The notes under the pieces are model-generated. The model did not search any database and was not told where the DNA came from. It saw only the letters and a program-made list of their open reading frames with translations. A program made the translations under genes and the position numbers. From Earliella scabrosa (lineage: Eukaryota > Basidiomycota > Agaricomycetes > Polyporales > Polyporaceae), in contig JABYQQ010000024.1 in NCBI GenBank assembly GCA_022605405.1, positions 62,001-126,000 of the forward strand: a stretch of 64,000 bases of DNA. Reading direction: 5' to 3'. Positions 33,568 through 44,909 of this stretch are shown here, piece by piece. Every line of letters begins with the position of its first letter. Position 1 is the first letter of the stretch.

Positions 33568-34288
33568 ATGCCGAGACGCGGTCGGATCCTCGCGGCCGCT
33601 CGACTGGAGCTTCTGCTCATCACTTGGCGCGTCGGACAGGCGCTCCGATGCCTGGAGGATGTCCCCGATCGTATGACGGAGATGCGATGGAACCACGGCA
33701 TCGCACGGGAAATGGTAAGTAAGACTCCGACGCTGCCGAACCACTCTGACACTGCAGCGGCAGTGGTTTGCAATTGAAGGCATGGGCATTGCAGCAGCCG
33801 TCGGCGGTAGTCTGGCGCGGGCCGAACCCGGAACCGGAAACGAGCCTCTAGCAAGCCTGCTCGCTCACGCGTCGTGGAACAGTGATCTCAGCCTGACGTT
33901 CAACCTAGCCACATTCAACAGGCCGGCCTTTCTGGCCGTAGTGAAATCGGACGTACCCGAGCTGGACAGATTGGATGCGGCGCGAGGCCAGGAGCGGTGG
34001 TGGACTTGGGCGGGCGACCCGATCGACGATGCACCCCGCCCAACTTGGTGGCATGTCCCGGTCGCATTCGTCGTGAGTATCCGTCTCCCTCCTGTTGATT
34101 TCAGCCTGACGGAACCACTGCAGCCGCGGCCCGTCGCCATGCATACGTCCGACCTGGCGGACATGCATCGTCAAGCAATGCACCTGGCAGGAGAGTTGGA
34201 TAGAATCGTATTATCGAAGGCACGCATGACGGAAACACTTACCGAGCACGTAGCAGAGCTGGAGCGGGATCTGTACGCTGTTGCATAG
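33568..34288 (+). CDS. Small helical KDZ-island protein, unknown
   Basis: The first exon from ATG 33568 (MPRRGRILAAARLELLLITW) is joined through a GTAAGT...CACTGCAG intron (33715-33758) to an exon reading RQWFAIEGMGIAAAVGG and LASLLAHASWNSD. Probably another intron at 34072-34114 or so leads to the final exon, ending ETLTEHVAELERDLYAVA at 34288. It is about 200 residues, mostly helical, with a C-terminal coiled-coil-like helix and no known domain. It follows the transposase by 145 bp on the same strand. The exon joins, especially the second, are less certain than in neighbouring genes, and the start could lie further upstream. Confidence 0.5.
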
Positions 34289-34289
34289 T

Positions 34290-35850
34290 GTCTGATTGGA
34301 ATACTGGGCTTGCCGGACCGAACCTCAACTGCCTCCCGGAGACCTGTGCTCCGTGCTCGCTGGATAGGATAAGGATCTAGCGTGCTCTGCATGCCCTGTA
34401 GGATGGGAGACCTCAAAGTACCGACCGGCCGAGCGCATCACCAGTGCCCGATCGGTCCGTGAACGAGAGGTCAGTCTGTCTCATCCAAGCTAATACGACG
34501 GTAATCCCGGGCGGGCGATGCACTAGCCAGCGATATCCGTGCGGTTCCCGTGTGCCACAGCAAGTGCCGAGCGAGCTGTCGCGGTAGCGGGCATCGGGTG
34601 CCCTCCAAACCGGCCGATGGCGGGCAGAGTGCGGGCGGATGTTCGGAATCCAGAGCTAGCCGGGTGCAGGTGCAGGTCATCGTTAGCGGGATGCGAAAGA
34701 CGGTGCATGAAGGGAGCTCGCGAGCGACCTAGAGGAAGACGATGCCACAGCGCCGAACGACGGGATGACCGGTCGTTCGGGACGAGTGCAGTATTCTCGA
34801 TACGCCGGGGAATTTCTGGGATACTGTTTATCTCAGTGATCGTGCATTGTAGACGACTCCGTGCGGAGTTGATCGCGGAAATCGGGCGGCTAGGGGTCCG
34901 CAACGCGAGGGATCGCGCGAGAGAACGGCGACTGAATGGTGAAGAGAGCTGGACGATGTAGCGGCGAGATTCTCGCGAGGTAGGCCGGAGGTTGCACAAA
35001 ATCTAGTACGGCGCACCAAACTGGGCGGTAGTCGCTGCCGCACAGGGCCGAGCACCTGCATGTGCACACGAGCTATGCCGCCGGGATACCTGCATGTACG
35101 CACTTCCCAGGCCGGCCGGAGACTTGCATGGACGCACTTCCCAGGCCGGCCGGGAGACTTGCATGTACGCGGTGCCTGGGCCGGCCGGATAGTCCACGCA
35201 ACCTACGCCCGATGCAAGTACAAGGAGGAGGAGCAGATGCGGTTGTGAAGGAGGAGGTGCAGAGGTGGTCATGCGGATATCATGAGGTGTAGGAGTCGTC
35301 GCTCAGTGACGTACGTGGAGAATGAATGCACTTACTGGGGGGCCGGAAAAGCGGAAGCAGGATGGGACGTGACCTGCAGCGGCTGGATGGTGTCCTATCC
35401 CCGTGCATGACCCAACTAGAAGCCCATACACCCAATGGCAATGGACAGAGCCGTATAGATGCGACACAGCCGCAGGAGGAAGGCGTGGATGGGTGGCTGG
35501 GCCGGCCGGGCATTGTCCAAGGCTAGCATCACTGGCCCGGCCGGGCATGGTCGTGTCTTCCAGACATATCAGCAGTAAAACCTTACCAGATGCAGGAATT
35601 CGCGCAGACAGACATGGTATGCACGGCACATGTGCGGTGCTTGATGATTTTCGAGCAAGGGAGGCTGATATGAGGGAGGTAGCTTCAGGGACCGGGTGGA
35701 GGCCGGCCGGCCCAGGCGCCGTGGACATGGGAGACCGCCGGCCGGGGCCGGGTGACAAGCAAATATCCGGTTCTGTCACATCCGGTCGAGCACAACATCT
35801 GAGTATTGTAAGGCAATGGACTGTGGTCAGGTCATCATTGACTCATACTG
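34290..35850. other. Right flank of the island, GGCCGGCC-rich
   Basis: No supported gene up to the KDZ-like fragment at 35.86 kb. The right boundary of the element presumably lies here or shortly after 34.3 kb, but I could not pair an inverted repeat with the left flank. Several GGCCGGCC/CCGGCCGG octamers occur between 35.1 and 35.75 kb, including the short repeat listed separately. Confidence 0.4.
35078..35195. repeat. Short tandem repeat with GGCCGGCCGG and TTGCATG
   Basis: Three degenerate copies of roughly 40-45 bp, each holding an AGGCCGGCCGG-like block followed by GAGACTTGCATG and ACGC. They lie in the flank of the KDZ/TET island. GGCCGGCC octamers recur at 35.5 and 35.7 kb without the rest of the unit. 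Confidence 0.7.
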
Positions 35851-35859
35851 TTCCCCAGG

Positions 35860-36305
35860 CTTTTCTTCTCGCAACCTTCCCTCACGAGTTGCCTCGTTGT
35901 CAGCCGTCATTCTGCTTCTTTGACAACAACTGCATCCTACTCAAGCACATCCTGGCGTCGGGCGAGACCCGGCTCTCAAACGTTGGTCTCCCCGTCGACG
36001 TCTTCCACGCTACCGTCAAGCACAAGGATACCGACGCATTCTGCGCAATGAACTGCAACCCCGCATCATTTCCCGAGCTCATGGACGGTGCGAAGTGGTT
36101 GTTCAACTCTTCAGTAGCGGAACAGACCAATGGCTGGTACGGCAAGTTCCTCCCCATCGTGCGTGAGATGACTCGAATCCACCACAACTTCTTCTTGGAT
36201 GAGATGGTATCGGTGTACAATGACTGGAAAGTGTCGACACTATCGCAACGGGCCGCGAGGCCACGTACCATTCCTCTGGAAGAGTTGCGTCTACCTAGGA
36301 AGTAG
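35860..36305 (+). pseudogene. 3' fragment of a KDZ-like (CxC5/CxC6-type) protein
   Basis: After a good acceptor (GTTCCCCAG near 35858) an open exon encodes CFFDNNCILLKHILASGE, PVDVFHATVKHKDTDAFC, NCNPASFPELM, WLFNSSVAEQTNGWYGKF and HNFFLDEMVSVYNDW, ending with a stop at 36305. This is the C-terminal signature of basidiomycete proteins annotated as CxC5/CxC6 cysteine clusters associated with KDZ transposases; I recognise it by pattern only. The upstream open frame does not resemble the family and contains the GGCCGGCC repeats, so the N-terminal part is missing. It is a truncated relic and differs from the complete transposase at 29.6-33.4 kb. Confidence 0.65.
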
Positions 36306-36309
36306 TACT

Positions 36310-37085
36310 AGTAGCTTCGTCTAGCCGTCGCACCGTGGCACTTGGCTCATTTATTGTATCACCTGGCTGTTTGTTTGCTATCAGATTCCCCTGCATGTTC
36401 ACCGCCTTCTCCTTCATGCCGATAGTAATAAATGGAACAATGTCTGGTTACCCATAGTTCTCAGGTGAACAATGTCAACTCCATGCGTGTTAACAGGCAA
36501 GTCTTGGACACCCGCCCAACTAGTCCTCCCAAGATACGATCTATCGGCGGGGAGATGGGTCAATAATATGTGTGCATCAGTGGATTTGACCATATTGGCC
36601 ACCGGGGTCATGGTGATGGCTGGACAGTGGACACATGGAGCGGCGCGGGTGGGAGAGCATGGCGCGATCGTGCGTGGCGTGGGACCCAGGTGTCAGCGCT
36701 TAGCAATGGTCCCACTGCGCTCAGCTCCCGCTGCTCAGCCCTCCTCATCTGACATCAGCCCTTCAGGCCCACAAATACGCCCATCCTAGCATGCGATGGA
36801 GACCGGTGCGGGCTCCTGCTGTGCAGTTCATCTCCTCCGAGGCATGTGGGTCTTGCGAGGATGACTCAAGGCATGTCGCTAGCTTGTGCCGTTGGTGTCT
36901 CTAACCTCTGGCCCCCGTTCCGACCATGGCGTGGCGGCGCGAACCCCAGGCGATGCGCATATTGAGGAAGGTAAGCATCTTATAGTTCACTGGATGTGTG
37001 GAGGTGTTGGTTTGAAGGGACACGATGTGGAGCGGTGCCGCGCGTTGGCAGGGAATCGACTCTTACACACCTTCCCCGGCAGAGA
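36310..37085. other. Intergenic, nothing recognised
   Basis: Short open frames only; no splicing logic, RNA gene or repeat was recognised. Confidence 0.4.
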
Positions 37086-37089
37086 TTGT

Positions 37090-37870
37090 TATGGCTCCGA
37101 AAGACTATGACGAGCTCCTCGACTGCCTCTCTACCATGTCCAAGAGACTTGTGAGTCTCCGTTGCTCAAAATACTGTCTGACTTCCACTACTCTCATGCA
37201 CCTGCTCGCCCATGCTATCCATTCACTCGACTCGCCCTGCCTGGCAAGAGCGTGGGGAGACTACGTGAGTACTGGCGCCATCGTTTGCGCCCCCGAACTC
37301 ACTGACGTGAGCCTGCTCCCTTCCCTAGGGCTTGCAAACCCCGCCCCGCACGGTCCAGACCCGGACAAGATGACGCGGCCCAAGAAGAACCCGGCCACTC
37401 AGAGCATGGACTCGCAGCACGGTCGTGGAGCAGAACTATCCGCACACATACTATGATGTTGAGACGGGCAAGCACGTTCAACCCCCAAGTCGACGATTCA
37501 TCCCTCCCGCCGATCGTCGGCATCGCTATCCTCGAGTTCCGCGTCGGTCGAGGTCGGTCAAGGTGCGCATCCATTTACTTACACTTCATATCTCGAGAGT
37601 GGTGCTCAACGCATCGGGCCATTGGTCGCTCAGTTCATGGCCCACAAGTTGCTGTTCAATCCGGCCTGTCGCGCGCAAATTTGAAGCTCACCGACGAGTT
37701 CGACCTCTCCGACCTGGACATTCCCCTCGCGGTTTCCACCTCCAGGCCGGCGTTGGACGAGTACCCCAGTGGACCGGCGGCCATATCACGCAACAAAAGC
37801 GAAGAGAAGTTGAGATGCACGCACCAAGAACAAACGCCACAGCGTAGCCTTCCCAAGGGTCAAGGTTCAT
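37090..37870 (+). CDS. Possible small multi-exon gene, unassigned
   Basis: A candidate first exon starts MAPKDYDELLDCLSTMSKRL (about 37090-37149) and ends at a GTGAGT donor. Later plus-strand pieces look mildly coding: one reads VEQNYPHTYYDVETGKHVQP near 37430-37490, and a Leu/Asp-rich piece lies near 37685-37740. I could not join them into one clean frame, and no family is recognised. It may be a decayed gene or chance open frames. Confidence 0.25.
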
Positions 37871-39370
37871 AAGCGCGTGATGAACCCGACGCAATAACGA
37901 CGGGCACGGTGGAACCTGGCCGGAAGCTCTATGTGCGGGCGTGTTGGCCTGTTCGTCGTGGGGACGACGGGGTAGGCGTTGTGCATGTGCGGCATGCTCG
38001 GTCGACGTCGTTGGCTCCCGTCCAAAGCGCCTGTCCGAGTAGGCTGCACTTCTCGAAGGACTGCACAAGCTCACAGGTGAGATTGCTCTATCCATATGAT
38101 CAGGTTCTGACGACATCCCCTAAAGTGCGGATTCCAGTGGTCGTCTCTAGAGACGGTATTCCGCATGGAGGGTCAGGCTAGTTCTCACCATAGCTGAGTT
38201 CAGCAAACACGCGAGCGGTGAAGTACCTGTCCGATGACTGGTTGGTAGGGTGCGACGTGGACGAGGCCGACGGGGACACGGAATACAGGGCAACGACGTC
38301 AATAGATCGCGCGCAGGTGGGTTAGAGCGGTTGCCTTGGTGTGATATATATACATGACCCTGCGTTCCTAGTCCCATGTCCAACGACAAAGCGAAGACTG
38401 CCGGTTTCCCAGTTGAAACAAGGGCATGCTGCATGATGCCGATTGACACAAAGGGAACGACGTTACGAAGGTACGTACGGTACCAAAGGTATTTCGTGCA
38501 CGACAGTTCATGCGCAGGCGTAGGGACTGGTCATACTGGCTGGGGGAAAAGAATGTTACACCGTCGACTTAAGCGATACCGACGGGCGAGGCTTGTAGAC
38601 TGGACCCCGACTGGAAGTATTCATGTGATTGCGCGAGTATAGACTGGACGTATTCATGTGATTGCGCGAGTAGAACGTGGTTAGAAACGCCGGTGATCAG
38701 CCCAGTTGATCGGAGTGGCGCGGTTGCTATAACGGGCGATGCTACTGAACTCCAGGTGACGCGCCTAATTAGGCATTCGGGTGGCCGCTCCGTCCGCTCA
38801 CGCTCCCCCGGGTTTCGCTGAGGCACAGAGGACTGAGGGACCTAGCGTAGGCACCGGTGAGTGATTCTTTACTTATATTGCACAGTTATCGTGCGTAATT
38901 GATAGCGAGCCTCCTGCAGCGCCAGGGTTTCAGTGGAAGAATAGTCCTAGAGGTGCGTCAGCCCTTCCATAGGACCTAGTACAACGCAACTGGTGGATAT
39001 AAGCATCTGGCGTACTAGGTGAGTTCGTGAATATGACTTTATATGGACTTATGGCAAGTTAACTGGGAACTTAGAGTCTTATGCACTGTTTTGTTGGGAA
39101 GCATACAGCAGGGACAGCTAGGTGACCCGGACATTCATCAACGTTTCCAAGTCTTTCACGGTTCTATCTCAACAGTGTTATCTTAATAGCTCGTATGTGC
39201 AAGGAGACTGCCTTGACTTTGCAGGCAGCAGAACCACAGCGGATATAGGCGCCCATGAAAATCGCTGTGGCAGCGTTCAAAACCCTAATACACGCCTCCC
39301 TCTCTGCCTCTCTGCTGTTCCTTGCACTCTAAACCCTCCATTACTGCTGTATAAATCATCTCTGAACTAC
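37871..39370. other. Intergenic stretch
   Basis: No supported gene. Contains the 33-bp direct duplication near 38.6 kb and otherwise only short open frames. Confidence 0.4.
38617..38677. repeat. Tandem duplication of a 33-bp unit
   Basis: The block GTATTCATGTGATTGCGCGA appears twice, about 33 bp apart, each followed by GTA and preceded by an ACTGGA-type sequence. It looks like a simple two-copy tandem duplication in intergenic DNA. Confidence 0.85.
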
Positions 39371-39374
39371 AACA

Positions 39375-39765
39375 ATGGGTCGTGCAACGCCAATGGCGGC
39401 TGGTGGCAGCAAGGATCGTCGTCCCAGGGAAGAAAGAGGTGAGTTCAACTGTGATGGGTGATGGGTATATCCTCCCTAGGTTAACAGTTGTGTGAATAGG
39501 GGGAGATCTGCCGCGCTGCTCAGCGGTTAGAAGAGATAAGGGAAAGGTCATAGTCCACTCTAAGGATGCTGGTAAGTTTCCTTGCTCGCATTCTTTACGC
39601 GGCCCGGATACTGACTTGTTGATAGTGCCCAAGAAACCAACGAGGCCTCTCAAGCACACTGTCCTAAAGCTATATACCTTGAGAAAGGTAAGGAGTATGC
39701 TGTCTGCTCGTTTGTTCGACCGCTAACAAGTCGTCTATAAATCTAGTAGATTGGGTCGGAGCGGA
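39375..39765 (+). CDS. Possible small spliced basic protein
   Basis: Four short exons can be read from the ATG at about 39375 (MGRATPMAAGGSKDRR), with unusually canonical introns: GTGAGT to GAATAG, GTAAGT to TGATAG, and GTAAGG with a GCTAAC branch to TCTAG. The joined protein is about 66 residues, highly basic (RRDKGKVIVHSKDAVPKK, then LKHTVLKLYTLRK), and stops at the first codon of the last exon. No family is recognised. The quality of three consecutive splice-site sets is the main support; its small size and the stop position are reasons for caution. Confidence 0.35.
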
Positions 39766-39779
39766 TGTCGAGGGTTTGA

Positions 39780-42400
39780 ACACAAGGTGTGAGAGCGCGT
39801 GGACAGCTGTGTCACGTAGTTTGCGCAGCTGCGTAGTTCCAAGCGAAGACGAAAGACGAAGCCAGTGATGCGAGGTTCGACCGTGTAGTGTATTCGTTTT
39901 GTCAGTAGTACAGGCTATCCATTAGCTACACGCCCTCTACGCTCGGCTGCAACAGACACGGGTCAGTCCACGCGCTCGTCAGGCTGTACATCGCGGCTGA
40001 CGGGTACGTGCAGGACACGTTCGCCCGTCAGGAATTGAGTCAGTCTGCGCTGACCTGCAAACTCTGCTAGCCCCTCACCTCGCACTCCCATGAACGTCGC
40101 AAGTGTTCGCCCTTGTTTGTGACGTACGCCGCTGAGTGTCCAAGTCGTCGCAGCTCGTCCATGCTGCACTCGGACGGCAAGTTGAGAACGGTGCGTCGTC
40201 CTACGCACACGCCATACGGAACGGAGCCGTCGCTCGCCCTAGGCAGTCAGCGAGTCTTGTCCTCCGTCTCGTCGGACCTCGACTTGCACGCTCACTCGCC
40301 TTCCGCAGCTCGAATGCGCCGCCATGCATTGCGGAGCTACCGAGGTACGTGTCGAGTGCCTTCGTTGCGTCTGCACAGTGCGTCGTGTGCTGACGATCTC
40401 TGGGTCTAGTGCAGGTCCCGAGTCCCGACTGCTCCGTTCCACCCTTTCCAGTCTGCGAACTCGAGGTGCGTGCGCACCCCCCGTGCCATTACGTGCGAAG
40501 CGCAGGTGAGCGTCGGGCATCGTCGTCTCTTCGGGCCCTAGTTCGCGTGCTCACCAGACCCGCTCTCTTCCAGTCTTCCACGGCCACCGCGCATGCCGGA
40601 TCTAGCGCGCGTTAGGGCGGCATCGTACTGGCTCGCGTCAGGTCCAGATGCGTGGCATGGTTGCTCCGTAAGTCCCTACCCTGCCGACGTTGAGGCCTTA
40701 TGGCTGACGGCTTCATATGGAAGGGGCCGCATCCCGCATTCGTCCGACGCGAAGCGTCCGTCCGTCTCTTACGCCGTATGTCGCACCGTATTGACTGCAC
40801 ATGCAGAGAAGCGGGTCGACGCGTCTCCGCCGCCCGTCTCGAGCTTGATGGAGAGGCTGACAAATCTGTTACAGCGAACATCAGCGCCTGCACTGGAGCT
40901 GGATGGTTCGTGCGCACCATTTCCGGCTCACCGCGTGAATCCCGCACGTCGTCCTGTGTCGATTTGGGCATGTATGTACGTACCCCCCGAGGGCGGGGAT
41001 CGGATGGGCGGGTGCGAGTAACCTTGCGGGGTGAGTCGAAAGGGGAATGGGACGCGAGGAGTGCAGCGTGAAGGTCGAGCGGGGAAGTTGGAAGGAGGGG
41101 TCCGCTGCATTGAGCAAGAGAGCAAACTCGGGCCTCGCGCTGCCCACTGCAGCCGAGAGTAAGTCCATGGCGACCGTTGACGGACGGAACGGGATGCGTG
41201 CGAGACGGGGAAGTGAAGCGAGCGCGGCACGAGTCCGAATACGGATATGGGTGTCGATTGCAAGTGCAGCCGATATCGGAGCCTCACCGGACGCGAGGGC
41301 TCGTGTGGGAGTCCGACCTGGGTCGGATGTCCGTGAAATGACCGATTTTGACCACTTGTTCGACTTGCGCGGAGACGGGCGCGGCTGTGTCTATGCGTTA
41401 GGAGCTGTTCAACGCTGCCTAGACGTGTATGTCAGAGCAGAATACGAGCGAGATACGACGAGATATGCGCACCTTTGGAGCTCACGCGAGACACGTTGAC
41501 GTCTTGCGAGCGGCAGAGGTGTTGCAGCTCGTGCGAATACGCGTTTCCACGAGTATGGCATGCGTCGTGCAGCCGGCAACGAGTGCGAGGCGGCTCGAGG
41601 CGTTCGAGGGACCAAAATGGGCTGCGACGTTGTCGGGGAGGTGTGGACGGGCGAAGGTCGAGTTCGTGGAGGACGGCATGACAGAGGACGGCGGACAATG
41701 CTCCGGTATGTGCGAACGGTGCGACGCTTCCTGTGTGAAAGGGGAGAACATTAGCAGGGAAGAAAGGAGATAGGTTGGGCGTACCATGCGAAGAGAATAG
41801 CGAGTGTCGGGCGAGTGCGGACGTGCCACAGCCTGCGTAATCAGGGCGGTCGCACGACGACAAGGAGTGCACTGTACAAGATGCATTAGTGCGGGGTCTG
41901 GATAAGGGAGAGCGCGAGCTAGGGACGGATGGGCGAAGTGCACAAGAACAATATCTGTAAAGCATGGAGTAATGCAGTCAGTATTCACACAATGCATCGG
42001 CGTAGACGAGCACATACGTAGTGGAGAGTCGAGGTTGATGCCGAGGTGCATGAGCTGATGACGGCGGAGAGGAATCTGTATAAGTCAGCTCGCGCAACCA
42101 GGCGAGCAGAAGCGACAGGCTCCCGCGGCCGTCGCAGGCCTATATCGACTCGGAGATCGGTCCAACCTGCGCACTCCTGCCCTGTTGCTCCTCCTGCCCT
42201 CCCTCTCTAAGCTCTGCTCGCCTGCGCACTGTGCTCGCCCTCCCCGCGCCCGTTCTCGACTCCATCCTCCACTTCGCTGCCTCTCTGCACGGGTCGCGCA
42301 TCGCACAGGCCTAGGTGCGAGAAGGAGCGCCGTGCGAGTGCATGCAGGAGACGTCGAGCCCGTCCTTGCGCTGACAACGTCGACGTCTGCTGTCCGCGGC
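39780..42400. other. Gene-poor GC-rich stretch
   Basis: Long overlapping open frames occur on both strands, as expected from GC content. None shows a domain or a consistent exon chain. No RNA gene or mobile-element end was recognised. Confidence 0.4.
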
Positions 42401-42404
42401 GCCA

Positions 42405-44044
42405 TGTGCAAGAGAGATCGCCGAAGATGCGCTAGAACTTGAAGAAGCGTTTACGTCGCAGCATGATACCCGGCACTTCCTCAGTACCCTCGGTCCACTT
42501 TGTCAGCTGTTCAACTTCAACGTTCAACATGCACATTGCCTGCCAACTTCGGGACCGATCCAGGATGCGAGGCGGTGAGTAACGTTCCCCAAATCATGTT
42601 CGAGTGCGCCCTGAATGCGCCTACAAGGCATCCCGACTAAAGCGCCGCATTCCCCAGCTTGCTTCACGACCACAACGTGCTCCGCCTCTCCTTTGTCCAC
42701 GGCCTCTGCGCATGTGTGATTGAGGCCGATGTTCTTCTTTGTTCATCCTCTCGCTCAAAGGCGGCTCCAGCGGAAGGTCAGTCGCCACCGCTAAGCCTTG
42801 CTGAAACCCCCCTGACTCGCCACACCCCCCCTGACTCGTCACACTTCCCCACAATCGTTCCTCGCAACAGCTCATGACAATCGCTCAATGGTCGACTTTG
42901 AGCTCGGACACGATCTGCCGGAGACATGGGACTGGGAGATTGACGAGGACGATTGGTGGAAGACCTCTCTCAGAGCGTTCTCCTGGGCCAACAAGACAAG
43001 CCCGATCATCCTCGACCCCCGCACTACCACGACCACCTCGCGCGCGGGAGACGGAGAAGAGTGACAGCGGATGCCCAGAGCCGGTCGGGAGCTGCGAAAC
43101 GGGACGAATGCCGGGCTGAGTGGCGTGCGAGCTGCGGAGGACGCTCACAAACGGTACGAGCTCGATGCTGCCATTCATCCTTCGCCCCCAGTCCTCGACC
43201 AAGATGAGGATCCGTCCCCGTGCTCCCAGTGCGCTGTGGAGCAGTACGTCTTGGAGGAGAAGGTGCGGAGCAGCTCGGCGGCATCCTCGAGGACGGCCCG
43301 CTCCTAGAGCTCGACTCGTTCTCCGCGGACGTCCCCCTCTATGATCTCGACAACCTCGAGAGCCCAGTCGATGGGTCGGGCTCCTCCGCGTCGTCGTCCT
43401 CGGGCTCGTCTGGGGAGTCACATCCGCCACCGTCGATACCGAAGCCCAAGACGGCCCTGAGCTGCGCCGGTGCGGTCTCCGGAGGAGCAATCACGAACTC
43501 TCCCACTGTGCTCTCCCCCCTCCCATCCAAGGTGCTGAACAAGGCCGCCCTGCCCTTCATTCCCGCTACCCCAGCCCGGCTTTCGTCACGAGAACCGATC
43601 ACGCCACCCCTTACGCCTTTGTCCGGCTCCTCCGACTCGCCCTACTCTTGTCCGACGTACAACTTCCACTTTACCTCCCTGAATTCGGCCTCGGGCAGGA
43701 ACGAGACACGGTCGCTGCCCATCTTGCTGCAGAAGGACGAGGGCGGGTTTTACATTGAGGTCTCGGATGACGCCGTGCCGGTAGCGACACAAAGCCTGGG
43801 CGGGACTCGGAGCGGTACCCCTCGCCGACCTTCGACGGTACTGTTCCCAGTGTTGACGAATGGGTCTCCGACATCGCGCTCGCGCTCGTCTACGCGCGAC
43901 ATGGTCGATGAAGTCCGGTCGAGTACGGTTTCTGAGCGCAGGCCGAAGAAGGTGAATTGTCGGCAACAGAAGCGTCGGCCGGGCGTGGAGGCGAGGGATG
44001 GCGCTCACGGCGGGCCGATCTGGCGGCGGCTCGCGTGTACATAA
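42405..44044 (+). pseudogene. Ser/Asp-rich multi-exon gene with inconsistent frames
   Basis: Several plus-strand pieces look coding. The first holds EIAEDALELEEAF and TRHFLSTLGPLCQLFNFNVQ (about 42413-42572). The second starts with ATG at 42888 and reads MVDFELGHDLPETWDWEIDE and KTSPIILDPR. The third reads RAAEDAHKRYELDAAIHPSP, then DQDEDPSPCSQCAVEQYVLE (about 43120-43265). The fourth is a long Ser/Pro/Asp-rich exon (about 43255-44044) beginning GEGAEQLGGILEDGPLLELD. The second stops at a TGA near 43062, and the third and fourth overlap in different frames near 43255 without room for an intron. This suggests frameshifts, or a structure I have mis-read. No family is recognised; the product would be largely disordered. 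Confidence 0.4.
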
Positions 44045-44127
44045 CCACTCACCGAATATAGTTGTTTGCGCAGAAAGAGGACGAAACATCCAGAGCAAGG
44101 ACGGGTGTTAGGGACAGTTTCCAGAAG

Positions 44128-44225
44128 GAATCCGGATGGGCAGCAGGAATCCGGACGCACAGAAGATATCCGGACGCGCAGAAGATATCCGGACGAGCGG
44201 AAGATCCCCGGACGTGCATTCCGGA
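44128..44225. repeat. Short tandem repeat of about 21 bp (ATCCGGACG units)
   Basis: About four to five degenerate copies of a unit containing GAAGATATCCGGACGCGCA, beginning with shorter GGAATCCGGACG copies. It lies about 85 bp after the stop of the Ser/Asp-rich candidate gene and has no recognised function. Confidence 0.85.
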
Positions 44226-44909
44226 CACGTAGCAATCCCGACAGGTAGAAACGCTGCGCTTGCAGCAAACCTCAACAAAGCAGCCACGCTCACTTGCAGT
44301 GCAGACGCATGCAGACAGTCGTGCTCCGCGCAGCTGAAAGCGCGATTGCATACGCAGACGGTGAGTATCTAGTTACATCTCCAGTTCATCTGGCTCATAT
44401 TGCTGTTCTGTGTTTTGCGCAGGATGGCTGTCGTGGTGTTGCATCACCTCGTCTCCGCGCTCAGATCGTGGACAGACGTCTAGGACTCAGTTGTGCGTGT
44501 CTGAGACTGACCGAGCAGGACAGGCGGCCGCTTCCCGTCGCAGAGACGACCGAGGGCTCACTTGACGTTCCCTCGAACGAGCTGGAAGACGGGACTCACG
44601 TTCACCAGGGCGTCGCCTCCATGATCGTGCGCAACGAGAGGATACCGCTGTCGCCCACGCGGCGCACGATTGAAGCGCGCCGGCATTGCCGAGGGAGAGA
44701 ATGAGGGCGGGGCTCGGCGTGCGGTGCCGATGTCGTCCTCGGTCGGCGAGGAGGTAGCCGATGATGGGCTCACCGCCGGGGACGTAGGTCAAGTTCCATG
44801 TCGTGGTTTCGAGGTCAGCCCTTGAGGACGTACTCGTTGCGGCGGACGAGACCTGCATAACCCTGGACGGAGTACTTCATCTTCTTGACCCGCCCGCCCG
44901 AGCTCTTGT

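Noticed and set aside
19862..34500. Clear terminal inverted repeats or target duplications for the island
   Set aside because: I compared the flanks by eye and found no convincing pair; boundaries are therefore given only as the outer genes.
35403..35858. Open frame joined upstream to the KDZ-like fragment
   Set aside because: It runs through the GGCCGGCC-rich repeat region and a likely intron; the sequence does not resemble the family, so only the part after 35.86 kb was kept.
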